Assembly (NCBI GenBank): GCA_039933315.1
Contig: JBDTOI010000057.1
Coordinates: 1 to 22,480 of the forward strand
DNA from: DASXRU01 sp039933315
Lineage (GTDB): Bacteria; Acidobacteriota; Blastocatellia; Pyrinomonadales; Pyrinomonadaceae
DNA length: 22,480 nucleotides
Direction: 5' to 3'
A program made the translations under genes and the position numbers. Positions within the stretch are counted from its first letter, which is position 1. Each line of letters starts with the position of its first letter. Of this stretch, positions 5,729-13,301 are shown one piece after another. The notes under the pieces are model-generated. The model did not search any database, was not told where the DNA came from, and saw only the letters and a program-made list of their open reading frames with translations.

Positions 5729-8419
5729 ATGACCGAAATCCCGAAAACCTACGATCCTAAAGAGGCTGAGCAAAGCCATTACGCGCGTTGGGAGAGCGAA
5801 GGGTACTTCGCGCCCGAAATCAATAAAGACCCTGATGCGCCGGTCTTTTCCATTGTCATTCCGCCGCCGAACGTTACCGGGTCGCTACACATGGGCCACG
5901 CGCTGCAGCACACCATGATGGATGTGATGACCCGCCACAAACGGATGTGTGGTTACCGCACCCTCTGGCTGCCGGGAATGGATCACGCCGGCATTTCGAC
6001 GCAGCTGGTTGTCAGCCGCGAGCTGAAGAAAGAAAAGCTGACCCGGCATGACCTGGGGCGCGAGAAGTTCGTCGAACGTGTCTGGCAGTGGAAGGCAGAG
6101 TCCGGCGGTCAGATCACGAAGCAGATCCGACGCGAGGGCGCGAGCGTCGATTGGTCGCGCGAACGCTTCACCATGGACGAAGGTTTGTCGCGCGCAGTAC
6201 GCGAAGTGTTTGTCCGGCTCTACGAAGAAGGCCACCTCTATCGCGGCGCGCGCATCGTCAACTGGTGTCCCACAGATCAGACCGTGTTGTCGGATTTGGA
6301 AGTAGAGAAAACGCCCCAGAGCGGCCAGCTCTACTACCTGCAATATCCGCTGAAGGACAACAGCCATCATCTGACTGTGGCCACTACACGGCCTGAGACA
6401 ATGCTGGGCGATACAGCGGTCGCAGTTCACCCGAACGATGAGCGTTTTCAAAGTCTGGTGGGCCAAACAGTGCTGCTGCCACTTACCGGGCGCGAGATTC
6501 CGGTGATCGCCGACGAGTATGTGGATCCTGAGTTTGGGACGGGCGCCGTCAAGATCACCCCGGCCCACGATGCCAATGATTGGGAGATGGGCGTGCGTCA
6601 TGGCCTGCCTCAGGTCTTTGTCATCGATCAAAATGCGCGCATGACTACCGACGCCGGCCCTGAATTCGAAGGCCTGGATCGGTACAAAGCAAGGGAAAAG
6701 GTAATTGAGAAGTTTCAGGAGCTCGGCCTGCTGGAGAAAGTGGACGAATACGAATTCTCGATCTCGAAATGCGAGCGTTGTAAGACGGTAGTTGAGCCGC
6801 TGATCTCGACCCAATGGTTCGTCCGGATGGATGAAATGCGCGACCTGGCGCTCGACCTGAAACGCGAGGAAGGGAAGCCGCGCTTCGTGCCTGAGTCTTA
6901 TGAGAAGGTTTACACGAACTGGCTGGAGAACCTGCGAGATTGGACCATCTCGCGGCAGCTATGGTGGGGCCATCAAATTCCCGCCTGGTACGACGAAGAG
7001 GGCAACGTTTATGTAGCGCGCGACGAAGCAGAGGCGTGCGCAAAAGCCGGCACCGACAAGTTGACTCAGGACCAGGACGTGCTCGACACGTGGTTCTCCT
7101 CTGCACTCTGGCCATTTTCTACCCTGGGTTGGCCGGAACTTACCGAAGATCTGCGCACGTTTTATCCCACCACGGTACTGGTGACCGCGCGCGACATAAT
7201 CTTCCTGTGGGTTTCTCGCATGGTGATGGAAGGTTTGAAGTTCACCGGCAAAGAGCCGTTCCAGGATGTCTTTGTCACCGGCACGGTCCTGGACAAGCAC
7301 GGACAGCGCATGTCGAAGACCAAAAACAACGGCATCGATCCGCTTGAGGTGTTCGACAAGTATGGTGTTGACGCCACCAGACTGGCTCTGGCTTCTATCG
7401 GCTCGACGGACACTCGTTGGAATGACAAGCAGGTAGAGTCCTATCGGAACTTTGCCAACAAGATTTGGAACGCAGCCCGCTTCTGCATGATGAACGCGGA
7501 GAGCGCTGAGTCATCGGTCAATGCGTTTGATGGAGATCGCGCTAATCTGCCTTTACATGACCGCTGGATTCTTTCGCGCCTGAACAAGACCGCGCGCGAC
7601 GTCAACGCGGCGCTGGAGAAATATGATTTTCATGAAGCGGTGCAGACGCTGTACCACTTTTTCTGGGACGATTTTTGCGATTGGTATATTGAGCTAACGA
7701 AAGCCAACGTCACCGCGGAAGAACCCTCCGCCGAACGGACAATCGCGCGCGCGCGTTTGATCTGGGTATTAGAGCAGTCGCTGCGCCTGCTGCACCCCTT
7801 CATGCCCTACCTCACCGAAGAGTTGTGGCAGCGTCTCCCGGTTAAGCATGGCGAGTTGCTCCATGCTGCTTATACCCGCGCGGCCCCTACGATCATGCTG
7901 GCGGGATATCCTCAGCCTGATGCGGAATTGATCGATGAGCGGGCAGAGTCAGAAATGCGGGCGGTGATCGATCTAGTATCCCGCGTGCGAAACATTCGTT
8001 CGGAAATGAACATCAAGCCGGGCGACCGTGTGCCGGTCTTGATAGGAGCAGCGGACGATCGCCTGCGCACGGCGTTTACCGAGAATACTGATCAAATCGC
8101 GCGTTTGGCCCGGGCTTCAGCCGTTTCCATCGGCGCGCAGCTCGAGGCCCCGCGTGCTTCGGCGCGGGCAGCGCTGGCGGGCGGCGCTGAGTTAGCCGTT
8201 CCGCTCGAAGGGTTAATTGACTTTGAACAGGAGCGGGCCCGCTTGCAAAAGGACATTGATAAACTCCAGGCGGAGGCGACGAAGCTGACGGCCCAGCTTG
8301 CCAACCCACAGTTTGTCGATCGGGCCCCCGCGGAAAAGGTCGCTGAGGCGCGCGAACGCATCGCTGATATTACCGCGCGCATCAGTGTGCTGACTGAAAC
8401 CATCGAGGCGTTTAAATGA
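5729..8419 (+). CDS. valS: Valyl-tRNA synthetase
   Basis: This 896-residue class I synthetase joins valine to tRNA-Val in the cytoplasm. The ATP-binding HIGH motif is HMGH at 54-57, within PPPNVTGSLHMGHAL. The KMSKS loop is RMSKT at 527-531. Between them lie the editing (CP1) domain, with the TTRPETMLGDTAVAVHP signature, and the Trp-rich WWGHQIPAWYD region. The anticodon-binding helical domain follows (about 620-760), and a C-terminal coiled-coil arm (about 830-896, EQERARLQKDIDKLQAEATKL region) is characteristic of ValRS. Length is normal for the family. The start gives the usual MTEIPKTYDP opening, though the Shine-Dalgarno is poor. The stop overlaps the nadC start by 4 bases, so the two genes are translationally coupled. 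Confidence 0.97.
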   Translation: MTEIPKTYDPKEAEQSHYARWESEGYFAPEINKDPDAPVFSIVIPPPNVTGSLHMGHALQHTMMDVMTRHKRMCGYRTLWLPGMDHAGISTQLVVSRELKKEKLTRHDLGREKFVERVWQWKAESGGQITKQIRREGASVDWSRERFTMDEGLSRAVREVFVRLYEEGHLYRGARIVNWCPTDQTVLSDLEVEKTPQSGQLYYLQYPLKDNSHHLTVATTRPETMLGDTAVAVHPNDERFQSLVGQTVLLPLTGREIPVIADEYVDPEFGTGAVKITPAHDANDWEMGVRHGLPQVFVIDQNARMTTDAGPEFEGLDRYKAREKVIEKFQELGLLEKVDEYEFSISKCERCKTVVEPLISTQWFVRMDEMRDLALDLKREEGKPRFVPESYEKVYTNWLENLRDWTISRQLWWGHQIPAWYDEEGNVYVARDEAEACAKAGTDKLTQDQDVLDTWFSSALWPFSTLGWPELTEDLRTFYPTTVLVTARDIIFLWVSRMVMEGLKFTGKEPFQDVFVTGTVLDKHGQRMSKTKNNGIDPLEVFDKYGVDATRLALASIGSTDTRWNDKQVESYRNFANKIWNAARFCMMNAESAESSVNAFDGDRANLPLHDRWILSRLNKTARDVNAALEKYDFHEAVQTLYHFFWDDFCDWYIELTKANVTAEEPSAERTIARARLIWVLEQSLRLLHPFMPYLTEELWQRLPVKHGELLHAAYTRAAPTIMLAGYPQPDAELIDERAESEMRAVIDLVSRVRNIRSEMNIKPGDRVPVLIGAADDRLRTAFTENTDQIARLARASAVSIGAQLEAPRASARAALAGGAELAVPLEGLIDFEQERARLQKDIDKLQAEATKLTAQLANPQFVDRAPAEKVAEARERIADITARISVLTETIEAFK

Positions 8420-9270
8420 ATTGGCTCGATGAAGGTTCGCTCTATTCCTCGATCTCGATCTTCCTTCGGGAAGATCTCGGGCGCGGAGATCTGACCACCC
8501 AGGCTACGATTGCGCGTAACACGCGAGCGCGGGGACGCTTCGTCGCCGGCGAAAAAATGGTAATCGCGGGCCTCGAGGCCGCCGAAGAAGTCTTCGTGAC
8601 GCTGGATCCGCAGCAGGAAATTGAAGCGTTCGCTGCCGATGGTGAAGAGATCGACGCCGGCAAGGTGATCGCGCGGGCCAGTGGTTTTGCCGATGTCATG
8701 TTGGCCGGCGAGCGGGTCGCGCTGAACCTGCTGCAGCATCTTTCCGGCATTGCTACCCTGACGCGCGAGTTCGTGCGCGCGGTGGAGGGCACACGGGTGC
8801 AGATTGTGGACACGCGCAAGACGACGCCCGGGCTGCGCATGCTGGAGAAGTACGCGGTAATGCTGGGCGGCGGGCGCAATCATCGTTATGGCCTGGACGA
8901 TGGGGTGTTCATAAAGGCGAATCACGCGGCGGTGACTGGCAGCGTAGGCGTGGCGGTGAAATCAGCCCGGGAAAAAATTGGACACCTGCACAAGATTGCC
9001 GCACAGGTCGGGAATGAGCTTGACGTCCGGGAAGCAATCGAGAATGGCGCTGATGTCCTGTCACTCGAAGGTTTGACCCCTGAGGAGACGGCGCGCCTGG
9101 CCGCGATGGCGCGGGACCTGTCCGCGAAAGTTATCCTGGAGGCGTCCGGGAAAGTCACCCTGGAGAACGTACGCGCTTATTCGGAAACAGGGGTGGATTT
9201 GATCAGCGTTGGGGCGTTGACGCAGTCAGTCCGGGCCATGAATATCAGTTTTCAGATGCAGGTCGGGTAG
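8416..9270 (+). CDS. nadC: Nicotinate-nucleotide pyrophosphorylase (quinolinate phosphoribosyltransferase)
   Basis: The 284-residue enzyme turns quinolinate and PRPP into nicotinate mononucleotide, CO2 and pyrophosphate in de novo NAD synthesis. Visible signatures are the early REDLGRGDLTT, GERVALNLLQHLSGIATLT at 98-116, DTRKTTPGLR at 132-141, the RNHRYGLDDGVFIKANH stretch (154-170) with the phosphate- and quinolinate-binding basic residues, and the closing DLISVGALT barrel strand. It is complete and of normal length. The ATG overlaps the valS stop in an ATGA arrangement, so the two form one operon. The partner genes nadA and nadB are not in the window. Confidence 0.97.
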   Translation: MNWLDEGSLYSSISIFLREDLGRGDLTTQATIARNTRARGRFVAGEKMVIAGLEAAEEVFVTLDPQQEIEAFAADGEEIDAGKVIARASGFADVMLAGERVALNLLQHLSGIATLTREFVRAVEGTRVQIVDTRKTTPGLRMLEKYAVMLGGGRNHRYGLDDGVFIKANHAAVTGSVGVAVKSAREKIGHLHKIAAQVGNELDVREAIENGADVLSLEGLTPEETARLAAMARDLSAKVILEASGKVTLENVRAYSETGVDLISVGALTQSVRAMNISFQMQVG

Positions 9271-9277
9271 GCAGAGG

Positions 9278-9357
9278 GAGGTCAGAGGTCAAGAGGTCAA
9301 GAGGTGAGAGGTCAAAGGTGGGCGCCTGGTGTGGTCTTTAGTACCGACCTCCGACCT
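9278..9357. repeat. GAGGTCA-type short tandem repeat with inverted arm
   Basis: Five GAGGTCA/GAGGTGA units run from 9278 to 9314, in steps of 7 or 8 bases. About 30 bases later come two perfect CCGACCT heptads (9344-9357) in the opposite sense. The arms could pair into an imperfect hairpin. The same heptad family recurs at 22293-22471. The tract follows the nadC stop codon by about 8 bases and ends the valS-nadC operon. Confidence 0.75.
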
Positions 9358-9421
9358 CTCGGCCTATTAATGCAACTCAGGCGGCATTCTGACGTGTTAA
9401 AACGGAGCATCGTCCTGGCGC

Positions 9422-9451
9422 TTGTACGCATCTCCTTACAAGGCGTATCTT
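9422..9451 (+). promoter_or_regulatory. Possible promoter of the coiled-coil protein gene
   Basis: TTGTAC (9422-9427) and TATCTT (9446-9451) are spaced by 18 bases and lie about 40 bases before the ATG at 9489. The boxes are only fair matches to a sigma70 promoter, so this is a weak call. AGGAGG follows, close upstream of the start codon. Confidence 0.3.
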
Positions 9452-9488
9452 AAGGCACGTTCCGGCCATAGTTTTTAGGAGGGCAGCA

Positions 9489-10253
9489 ATGCAGAGTCGA
9501 TCGATTCGTCACATCGGGTTCTTCCTGGCGATGCTGGTAGTTATGGGTTTCTGCCTGGTGGACGCCAGTGCGCAGCGCCGCAAGAAGGGCCGCCCCCGAA
9601 CCGTCAAGCGGCCGGTGATCACGAATCCGGCCATTGAGCCTGCCACGACTAGCACCAGCCCCGAGTCGACCACCGGCCAGGACAAAATCATCAGCACCGC
9701 GGATGAGAGCTCGACGGAAACAGATCCGGCCGCGGCGAAAACACTTGCTGGAACCAAGGGAATTTCAGAGCAAGATGAAGCGATTAACAAGCTCGCCAAT
9801 CAAGTCGACAAGCTGACCAGTAAGTTGACCCAGATGGAGGAGAAGGACACGGCCCGGGCGGACATGGATCAGCTGATAAAAGCGGAACAGCGGGCCGAAG
9901 CCCTCAGGTCCCAATTGATCGACGTTGAAAGCAAGCTGGCCGATTTACATTCCCGGCTCGAAGGCGTCGAGTATTCGCTGAAGCCTGAGAACATTGAAAA
10001 AGTAACGCAGGGCGTTGGTTTAGTGCACCCGGAAGAAGCGCGAGATGCGCGCCGGCGCCAGCTGGAGAGCGAGCGTGGTCGTTTGCAGTCTCAGATCAGG
10101 ATCCTGGACGGCAGCAAAGCCAGGTTGGAACCCGCAATCTCAATGGCCGACTCGGAAGTTGATCTGCTGCGGGCACGCATACAGCAACAGAGAGAACGAG
10201 AAAGAGCTGAACCGGCCCCGGTCGAACGCCCCACGCCCCGGCGGAAGCCTTAA
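9489..10253 (+). CDS. Secreted coiled-coil protein of unknown function
   Basis: I do not recognise a family. The 254-residue product has a signal peptide at about 1-28 (hydrophobic FFLAMLVVMGFCLV, then DASAQ). A basic stretch RRKKGRPRTVKRP is followed by a Ser/Thr/Pro/Glu-rich, probably disordered segment to about residue 92. Long heptad-patterned helices then run over about 93-165 and 185-238 (for example LANQVDKLTSKLTQMEE), broken by a short segment with Pro and Gly. The end is Pro/Arg-rich. It is probably an envelope protein working as a dimer or rod. AGGAGG lies 7-8 bases before the ATG and supports the start. A palindromic repeat follows 2 bases after the stop. Confidence 0.8.
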   Translation: MQSRSIRHIGFFLAMLVVMGFCLVDASAQRRKKGRPRTVKRPVITNPAIEPATTSTSPESTTGQDKIISTADESSTETDPAAAKTLAGTKGISEQDEAINKLANQVDKLTSKLTQMEEKDTARADMDQLIKAEQRAEALRSQLIDVESKLADLHSRLEGVEYSLKPENIEKVTQGVGLVHPEEARDARRRQLESERGRLQSQIRILDGSKARLEPAISMADSEVDLLRARIQQQRERERAEPAPVERPTPRRKP

Positions 10254-10255
10254 GC

Positions 10256-10369
10256 GTGGCTCAGACTTCAGTCTGTGAAACACCGGCGGCGCCACAGAGA
10301 GTTTGAACATCCGAGCATACTGAAGTCTTAATTCTTCGACCTTATTTCACAGACTGAAGTCTGTGCCAC
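10256..10369. repeat. Paired palindromic repeat, copy 2 (114 bases)
   Basis: The 22-base ends are at 10256-10277 and 10348-10369, related to each other as inverted copies with one change (GTGGCTC instead of GTGGCAC on the left). Each end contains CACAGACTGAAGTCTGTG or a near match. The 70-base middle is unlike those of the other copies and holds a fragment of the same palindrome (ACTGAAGTCTTA near 10319). The right end is separated by one base from the ATG of the XdhC-like gene. Confidence 0.85.
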
Positions 10370-10370
10370 T

Positions 10371-10700
10371 ATGGCCAGCATTGCTCAAGTCGATCTGTAT
10401 CACAAAATCGTTGAAGCCAATACTCGGGGCGAGCGGGTAGTCTCGGCGACCGTAGCGCATACCCGCGGCTCCACCCCGCAGCGGCGCGGCGCCAAAATGC
10501 TGTTTTTCGAAAACGGGGAAATTGCCGGCACGGTAGGCGGCGGCTGTGTGGAGGCTGAAGTTTGGGCCGAAGCACGCACCGCGCTGCGATCCGGAACATC
10601 GGCGTTGCATCATTTCGCTTTGACAGCTGAAGAAGCTAGCGAAGAGGGTATGGTGTGCGGTGGCACGATGGATATCTTTGTCGATGTTTGGGACGGTTAG
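10371..10700 (+). CDS. XdhC/CoxI-family protein, N-terminal domain only
   Basis: The 109-residue protein consists of just the XdhC_CoxI domain (PF02625). The signature TRGSTPQRRGAKM lies at 31-43, GGGCVEAE has Cys59, and VCGGTMDIFVD has Cys96; both Cys are the conserved ones of the family. XdhC-type chaperones deliver sulfurated molybdenum cofactor to xanthine dehydrogenase or CO-dehydrogenase-like enzymes. The Rossmann domain of full-length XdhC is absent here but present in the gene at 11080, whose own N-domain lacks these Cys. The two may work together. No molybdenum hydroxylase is in the window. There is no Shine-Dalgarno: the whole leader is the palindromic repeat arm. The stop codon overlaps the next repeat by one base. 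Confidence 0.85.
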   Translation: MASIAQVDLYHKIVEANTRGERVVSATVAHTRGSTPQRRGAKMLFFENGEIAGTVGGGCVEAEVWAEARTALRSGTSALHHFALTAEEASEEGMVCGGTMDIFVDVWDG

Positions 10701-10759
10701 TGGCACAGACTTCAGTCTGTGTTTCCGGACACGCTATCACAGACTGAAGTCTGTGCCAC
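10700..10759. repeat. Paired palindromic repeat, copy 3 (60 bases)
   Basis: The 22-base ends (10700-10721 and 10738-10759) are perfect inverted copies, with a 16-base middle. Each contains CACAGACTTCAGTCTGTG or its complement. The first base is the last base of the stop codon of the short XdhC gene. With copy 2 it brackets that gene closely on both sides. Confidence 0.88.
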
Positions 10760-10769
10760 ATGAGAAGAC

Positions 10770-11066
10770 ATGTCCGAATCTTTCATCGAGAACTACAAAG
10801 CGAAGCACCGGCACCCGCTGAACAAGCTTCTGCATAACATCGGCATCCCGATGATTGTGGTCTCGTTACCTTTGTTCTTCTTCAACTGGCGCTGGGCGCT
10901 TGGGCTCTTTATTGTCGGCTGGATATTTCAATTAGCCGGCCACGCCATCGAAGGCAATCAACCTGCATTTTTCCGCAACCCCGTGTATCTCCTGATAGGG
11001 CCGTTGTGGCTGGCCCGCCGGGCCGCTGCTGCGATAGGCCTGAGCAAAACTTCCCAGTCAAGATAG
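10770..11066 (+). CDS. DUF962/Mpo1-like membrane protein
   Basis: The 98-residue protein matches the DUF962 (Mpo1/YGL010w-like) family. It opens with FIENYKAKHRHPLNKLLHNIG, and a later segment GHAIEGNQPAFFRNPVYLL carries the family hallmark. Two hydrophobic segments (about 25-38 and 42-57) and a third near 70-84 suggest a small integral membrane protein. His15, Asn18, His22, His58 and Glu61 are the likely metal ligands, by analogy with yeast Mpo1, an Fe(II)-dependent dioxygenase of 2-hydroxy fatty acids. That activity is inferred, not shown. A weak GAGAAG lies before the ATG. The gene sits between two XdhC-family genes on the same strand, so co-expression is likely, though a functional link is unknown. 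Confidence 0.85.
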   Translation: MSESFIENYKAKHRHPLNKLLHNIGIPMIVVSLPLFFFNWRWALGLFIVGWIFQLAGHAIEGNQPAFFRNPVYLLIGPLWLARRAAAAIGLSKTSQSR

Positions 11067-11079
11067 TTACCCCTCGCGC

Positions 11080-11898
11080 ATGCACAGCGCCCAAGATCAC
11101 TCGCCATCCCAGGTCATTACTGAAGCTATCGGCCGAATTCTGCAAGAGGGTTCGCGCGCGGTCCTCGCTACCTTAATCCAGGCCGAAAAAGGCGTCGGCG
11201 GGAAACTGCTCCTTAATGAAAACGGAGATTCCTGGGGAAGCCTCGGCGACGCTGATCTGGACGAGGCGGTCCGGCGTCAGGCAACGACGTTCCTGGCGTC
11301 GCGCGAGGAAGCGAGCGCCTTGATGGTCAGGGAATTTGCCCCGTCGCTGGAGGCGTCGGCCGAGGCCCGCGTCTTGTTCGAGCGAATTGAAGGGGAGCCG
11401 CGATTGGTGGTGTGCGGGGCAGGGCATGTCGGGGCTTCACTGGCGCGACTGGCGTCCCTGATTGGTTATCGCGTTACGTTGATTGATGATCGCGCGGAAT
11501 TCGTCAAGCGCGAATCGTTTTCGGAGTATGCGATTGAGCCGGTAGTAGCCGAGAGTTGGGCGGACACGGTGCGGACGGCAATTGGAAATGGCCGGGGAGT
11601 CTCGGTTGCTATAGTCACGCGCGGCCACAAGGAAGACGAAGAATGCCTGCGCGCCATCGTCTCCAACGTACCGGACTACGTGGGATTGATTGGGAGTAAG
11701 CGACGCACCAACTTTGTGCTGGAAAAACTACGGGAGGAAGGCGTCGCGGCAGAGAAACTAAAGCAGGTGCGCGCGCCAATCGGACTCGACCTGGGCGCCG
11801 TATCGCCCGAAGAAGTTGCGCTGGCTATCCTTGCCGAGATCGTGGCCCAGCGGCGCGGCGGAAAAGGCGCCTCACTATCCGACTGGCGCCGAAGTTAA
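11080..11898 (+). CDS. XdhC-family molybdenum-hydroxylase accessory protein, full length
   Basis: The 272-residue protein has a degenerate N-terminal XdhC_CoxI domain (about 11-105) and a C-terminal Rossmann domain (XdhC_C, about 106-262). The nucleotide-binding motif is VVCGAGHVGASLA at 110-122. Further XdhC_C signatures are VTLIDDRAEF, VAIVTRGHKEDEECL and the YVGLIGSKRRTNFVLEKLREEG region. In the N-domain the usual GSTPRxxGAKM is replaced by GVGGKLLLNENGD and both conserved Cys are missing (LGDADLDEAV stands where the Cys is expected). It likely helps insert or sulfurate Moco in a molybdenum hydroxylase encoded elsewhere. The gene starts 13 bases after the DUF962 stop and is probably in the same transcript. 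Confidence 0.88.
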   Translation: MHSAQDHSPSQVITEAIGRILQEGSRAVLATLIQAEKGVGGKLLLNENGDSWGSLGDADLDEAVRRQATTFLASREEASALMVREFAPSLEASAEARVLFERIEGEPRLVVCGAGHVGASLARLASLIGYRVTLIDDRAEFVKRESFSEYAIEPVVAESWADTVRTAIGNGRGVSVAIVTRGHKEDEECLRAIVSNVPDYVGLIGSKRRTNFVLEKLREEGVAAEKLKQVRAPIGLDLGAVSPEEVALAILAEIVAQRRGGKGASLSDWRRS

Positions 11899-11915
11899 TC
11901 ATCTGTTCACCAACT

Positions 11916-11942
11916 ACATAGGACTCATACGACGCATAGGAC
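11916..11942. repeat. Short nonamer repeat (NCATAGGAC)
   Basis: Three 9-base units follow each other: ACATAGGAC, TCATACGAC, GCATAGGAC, running on into the palindrome ATAGGACCTAT. The repeat lies in the 68-base gap between the XdhC gene and the MFS gene. Its function is unknown; it may be a remnant of a dispersed repeat family. Confidence 0.5.
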
Positions 11943-11966
11943 CTATTTGGCTATACCCACTTAGCG

Positions 11967-13262
11967 ATGGTAATAACATTGCCTATGTCCGCTGACCGAA
12001 ATGAAGTGGAAGTGGTGAAACCGCCGCGCGTTGGACGGCGCAGCGGAATGTTCCGTGCCCTTTCGCACCGCAATTACCGTTTGTTCTGGGGTGGGGCGTT
12101 CGTGTCAAACACCGGCACCTGGATGCAGGCAGTCGCGCAGGGCTGGCTGGTATTTCAGCTATCCAATTCCCCTTTCTGGCTGGGATTGGACGCCTTCGTG
12201 GGCATGGCTCCCGGCATCGTGCTGACTCTGGCGGGCGGAGTCTTCGCCGACCTGGTTGATCGCCGTCGATTATTAATCTACACGCAGATTGTTTCCGGAC
12301 TCTCGGCCCTGGCCCTGGGCCTGCTGGTGGCCACGCACGTAGTACAGGTTTGGATGATCCTGGTCCTTTCGTTTGTAACCGGATCGTGCTTTTCACTCGC
12401 CGGGCCATCCTACCAGGCCATCACATTCGATCTGGTGGGCCGCGAAGATGTGACCAATGCGGTGGGATTGAACTCGATGCAGTTTCAGCTCTCCCGTGTG
12501 CTGGGCCCAGTCCTTGCGGGAATTGGCTTCAGAGTTTTTGGATTGGCGGGCTGTTTCTTCGCTAACGCAGCTTCGTTTGTCGCCGTTATCGGGGCACTCT
12601 CCATGGTTCGATTTGACGCGGTAGCCGACGCTGCCCCTCCCGCGCCGCGAGAAAAAGGTTCATTCCTGCGGGATCTCTTCGATGGCTTTCGTTACGTGCG
12701 CAACCGCCCCCGCGTCTCGATGCTGCTGGTCATTTCTTCTGTCACCAGTCTGTTTGGCGCTCCTTATCTCTCTATGACGCCGGTGTTCGCGCGCGACATT
12801 TTTCATCTGGGCGAGACCGGGCTGGCGATGATGATGGGCGTCGCCGGCGCCGGCGCCTTTTTGGGCGCGCTTGTGATCACCTATCTCGGGGACTTTAAAC
12901 GAAAAGGACTGACCGTGTTGGGAGGCGCACTGGCGTTTGGATTGTGCCTGATAGGTTTCGCCTTATCTACGAATCTCGTCGTCTCGCTCATATTTCTGTT
13001 CAGTCTGGGATTCGCCATTGTGATGTCGGTGGCGGTCACTAATACGCTGCTTCAAAAATTGATCACGAATGAAATGAGGGGGCGGGTGATGAGTATGTTC
13101 ATGCTGTCCTTCATTGGCGCGATGCCCATTGGTAACTTGATAGCGGGCGTAGTTTCGGCCCGATTTGGCGTGCCCCACACGCTGGCCGCCGGCGGAGTTA
13201 TTATCAGCCTCTTCGTGGCTGTGGTAACGATGCGCAGTTCGCGGCTGCGTGAACTTTACTAG
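11967..13262 (+). CDS. MFS exporter (MFS_3/EntS-like)
   Basis: The 431-residue protein shows about 12 transmembrane segments. The opening FRALSHRNYRLFWGGAFVSNTGTWMQ (29-54) and GWLVFQLSNSPFWLGL are typical of the MFS_3/EntS-like drug and siderophore exporter group (PF05977). The loop 2-3 motif A is GVFADLVDRRRLL at 91-103. A cytoplasmic loop about residues 210-230 (AAPPAPREKGSFLRDLFDGFRYV region) separates the two six-helix halves. The substrate is not evident; siderophore or drug export would be a guess. The start is uncertain: ATGs at 11967, 11985 and 12048 are all in frame and none has a good Shine-Dalgarno. It is followed after 39 bases by the beta-propeller gene. Confidence 0.9.
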   Translation: MVITLPMSADRNEVEVVKPPRVGRRSGMFRALSHRNYRLFWGGAFVSNTGTWMQAVAQGWLVFQLSNSPFWLGLDAFVGMAPGIVLTLAGGVFADLVDRRRLLIYTQIVSGLSALALGLLVATHVVQVWMILVLSFVTGSCFSLAGPSYQAITFDLVGREDVTNAVGLNSMQFQLSRVLGPVLAGIGFRVFGLAGCFFANAASFVAVIGALSMVRFDAVADAAPPAPREKGSFLRDLFDGFRYVRNRPRVSMLLVISSVTSLFGAPYLSMTPVFARDIFHLGETGLAMMMGVAGAGAFLGALVITYLGDFKRKGLTVLGGALAFGLCLIGFALSTNLVVSLIFLFSLGFAIVMSVAVTNTLLQKLITNEMRGRVMSMFMLSFIGAMPIGNLIAGVVSARFGVPHTLAAGGVIISLFVAVVTMRSSRLRELY

Positions 13263-13301
13263 TTTGACTAAGATTGATAGATCTACTGCTGAGGACAATC
13301 A

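Noticed and set aside
5885..6814. 309-codon open frame on the minus strand inside valS
   Set aside because: It lies fully within valS, whose protein carries all family motifs. The frame is a by-product of GC-rich codon use and its translation has no recognisable domain.
8092..8925. 277-codon open frame on the minus strand across the valS-nadC junction
   Set aside because: It is antisense to two well-supported genes and has no recognisable protein features.
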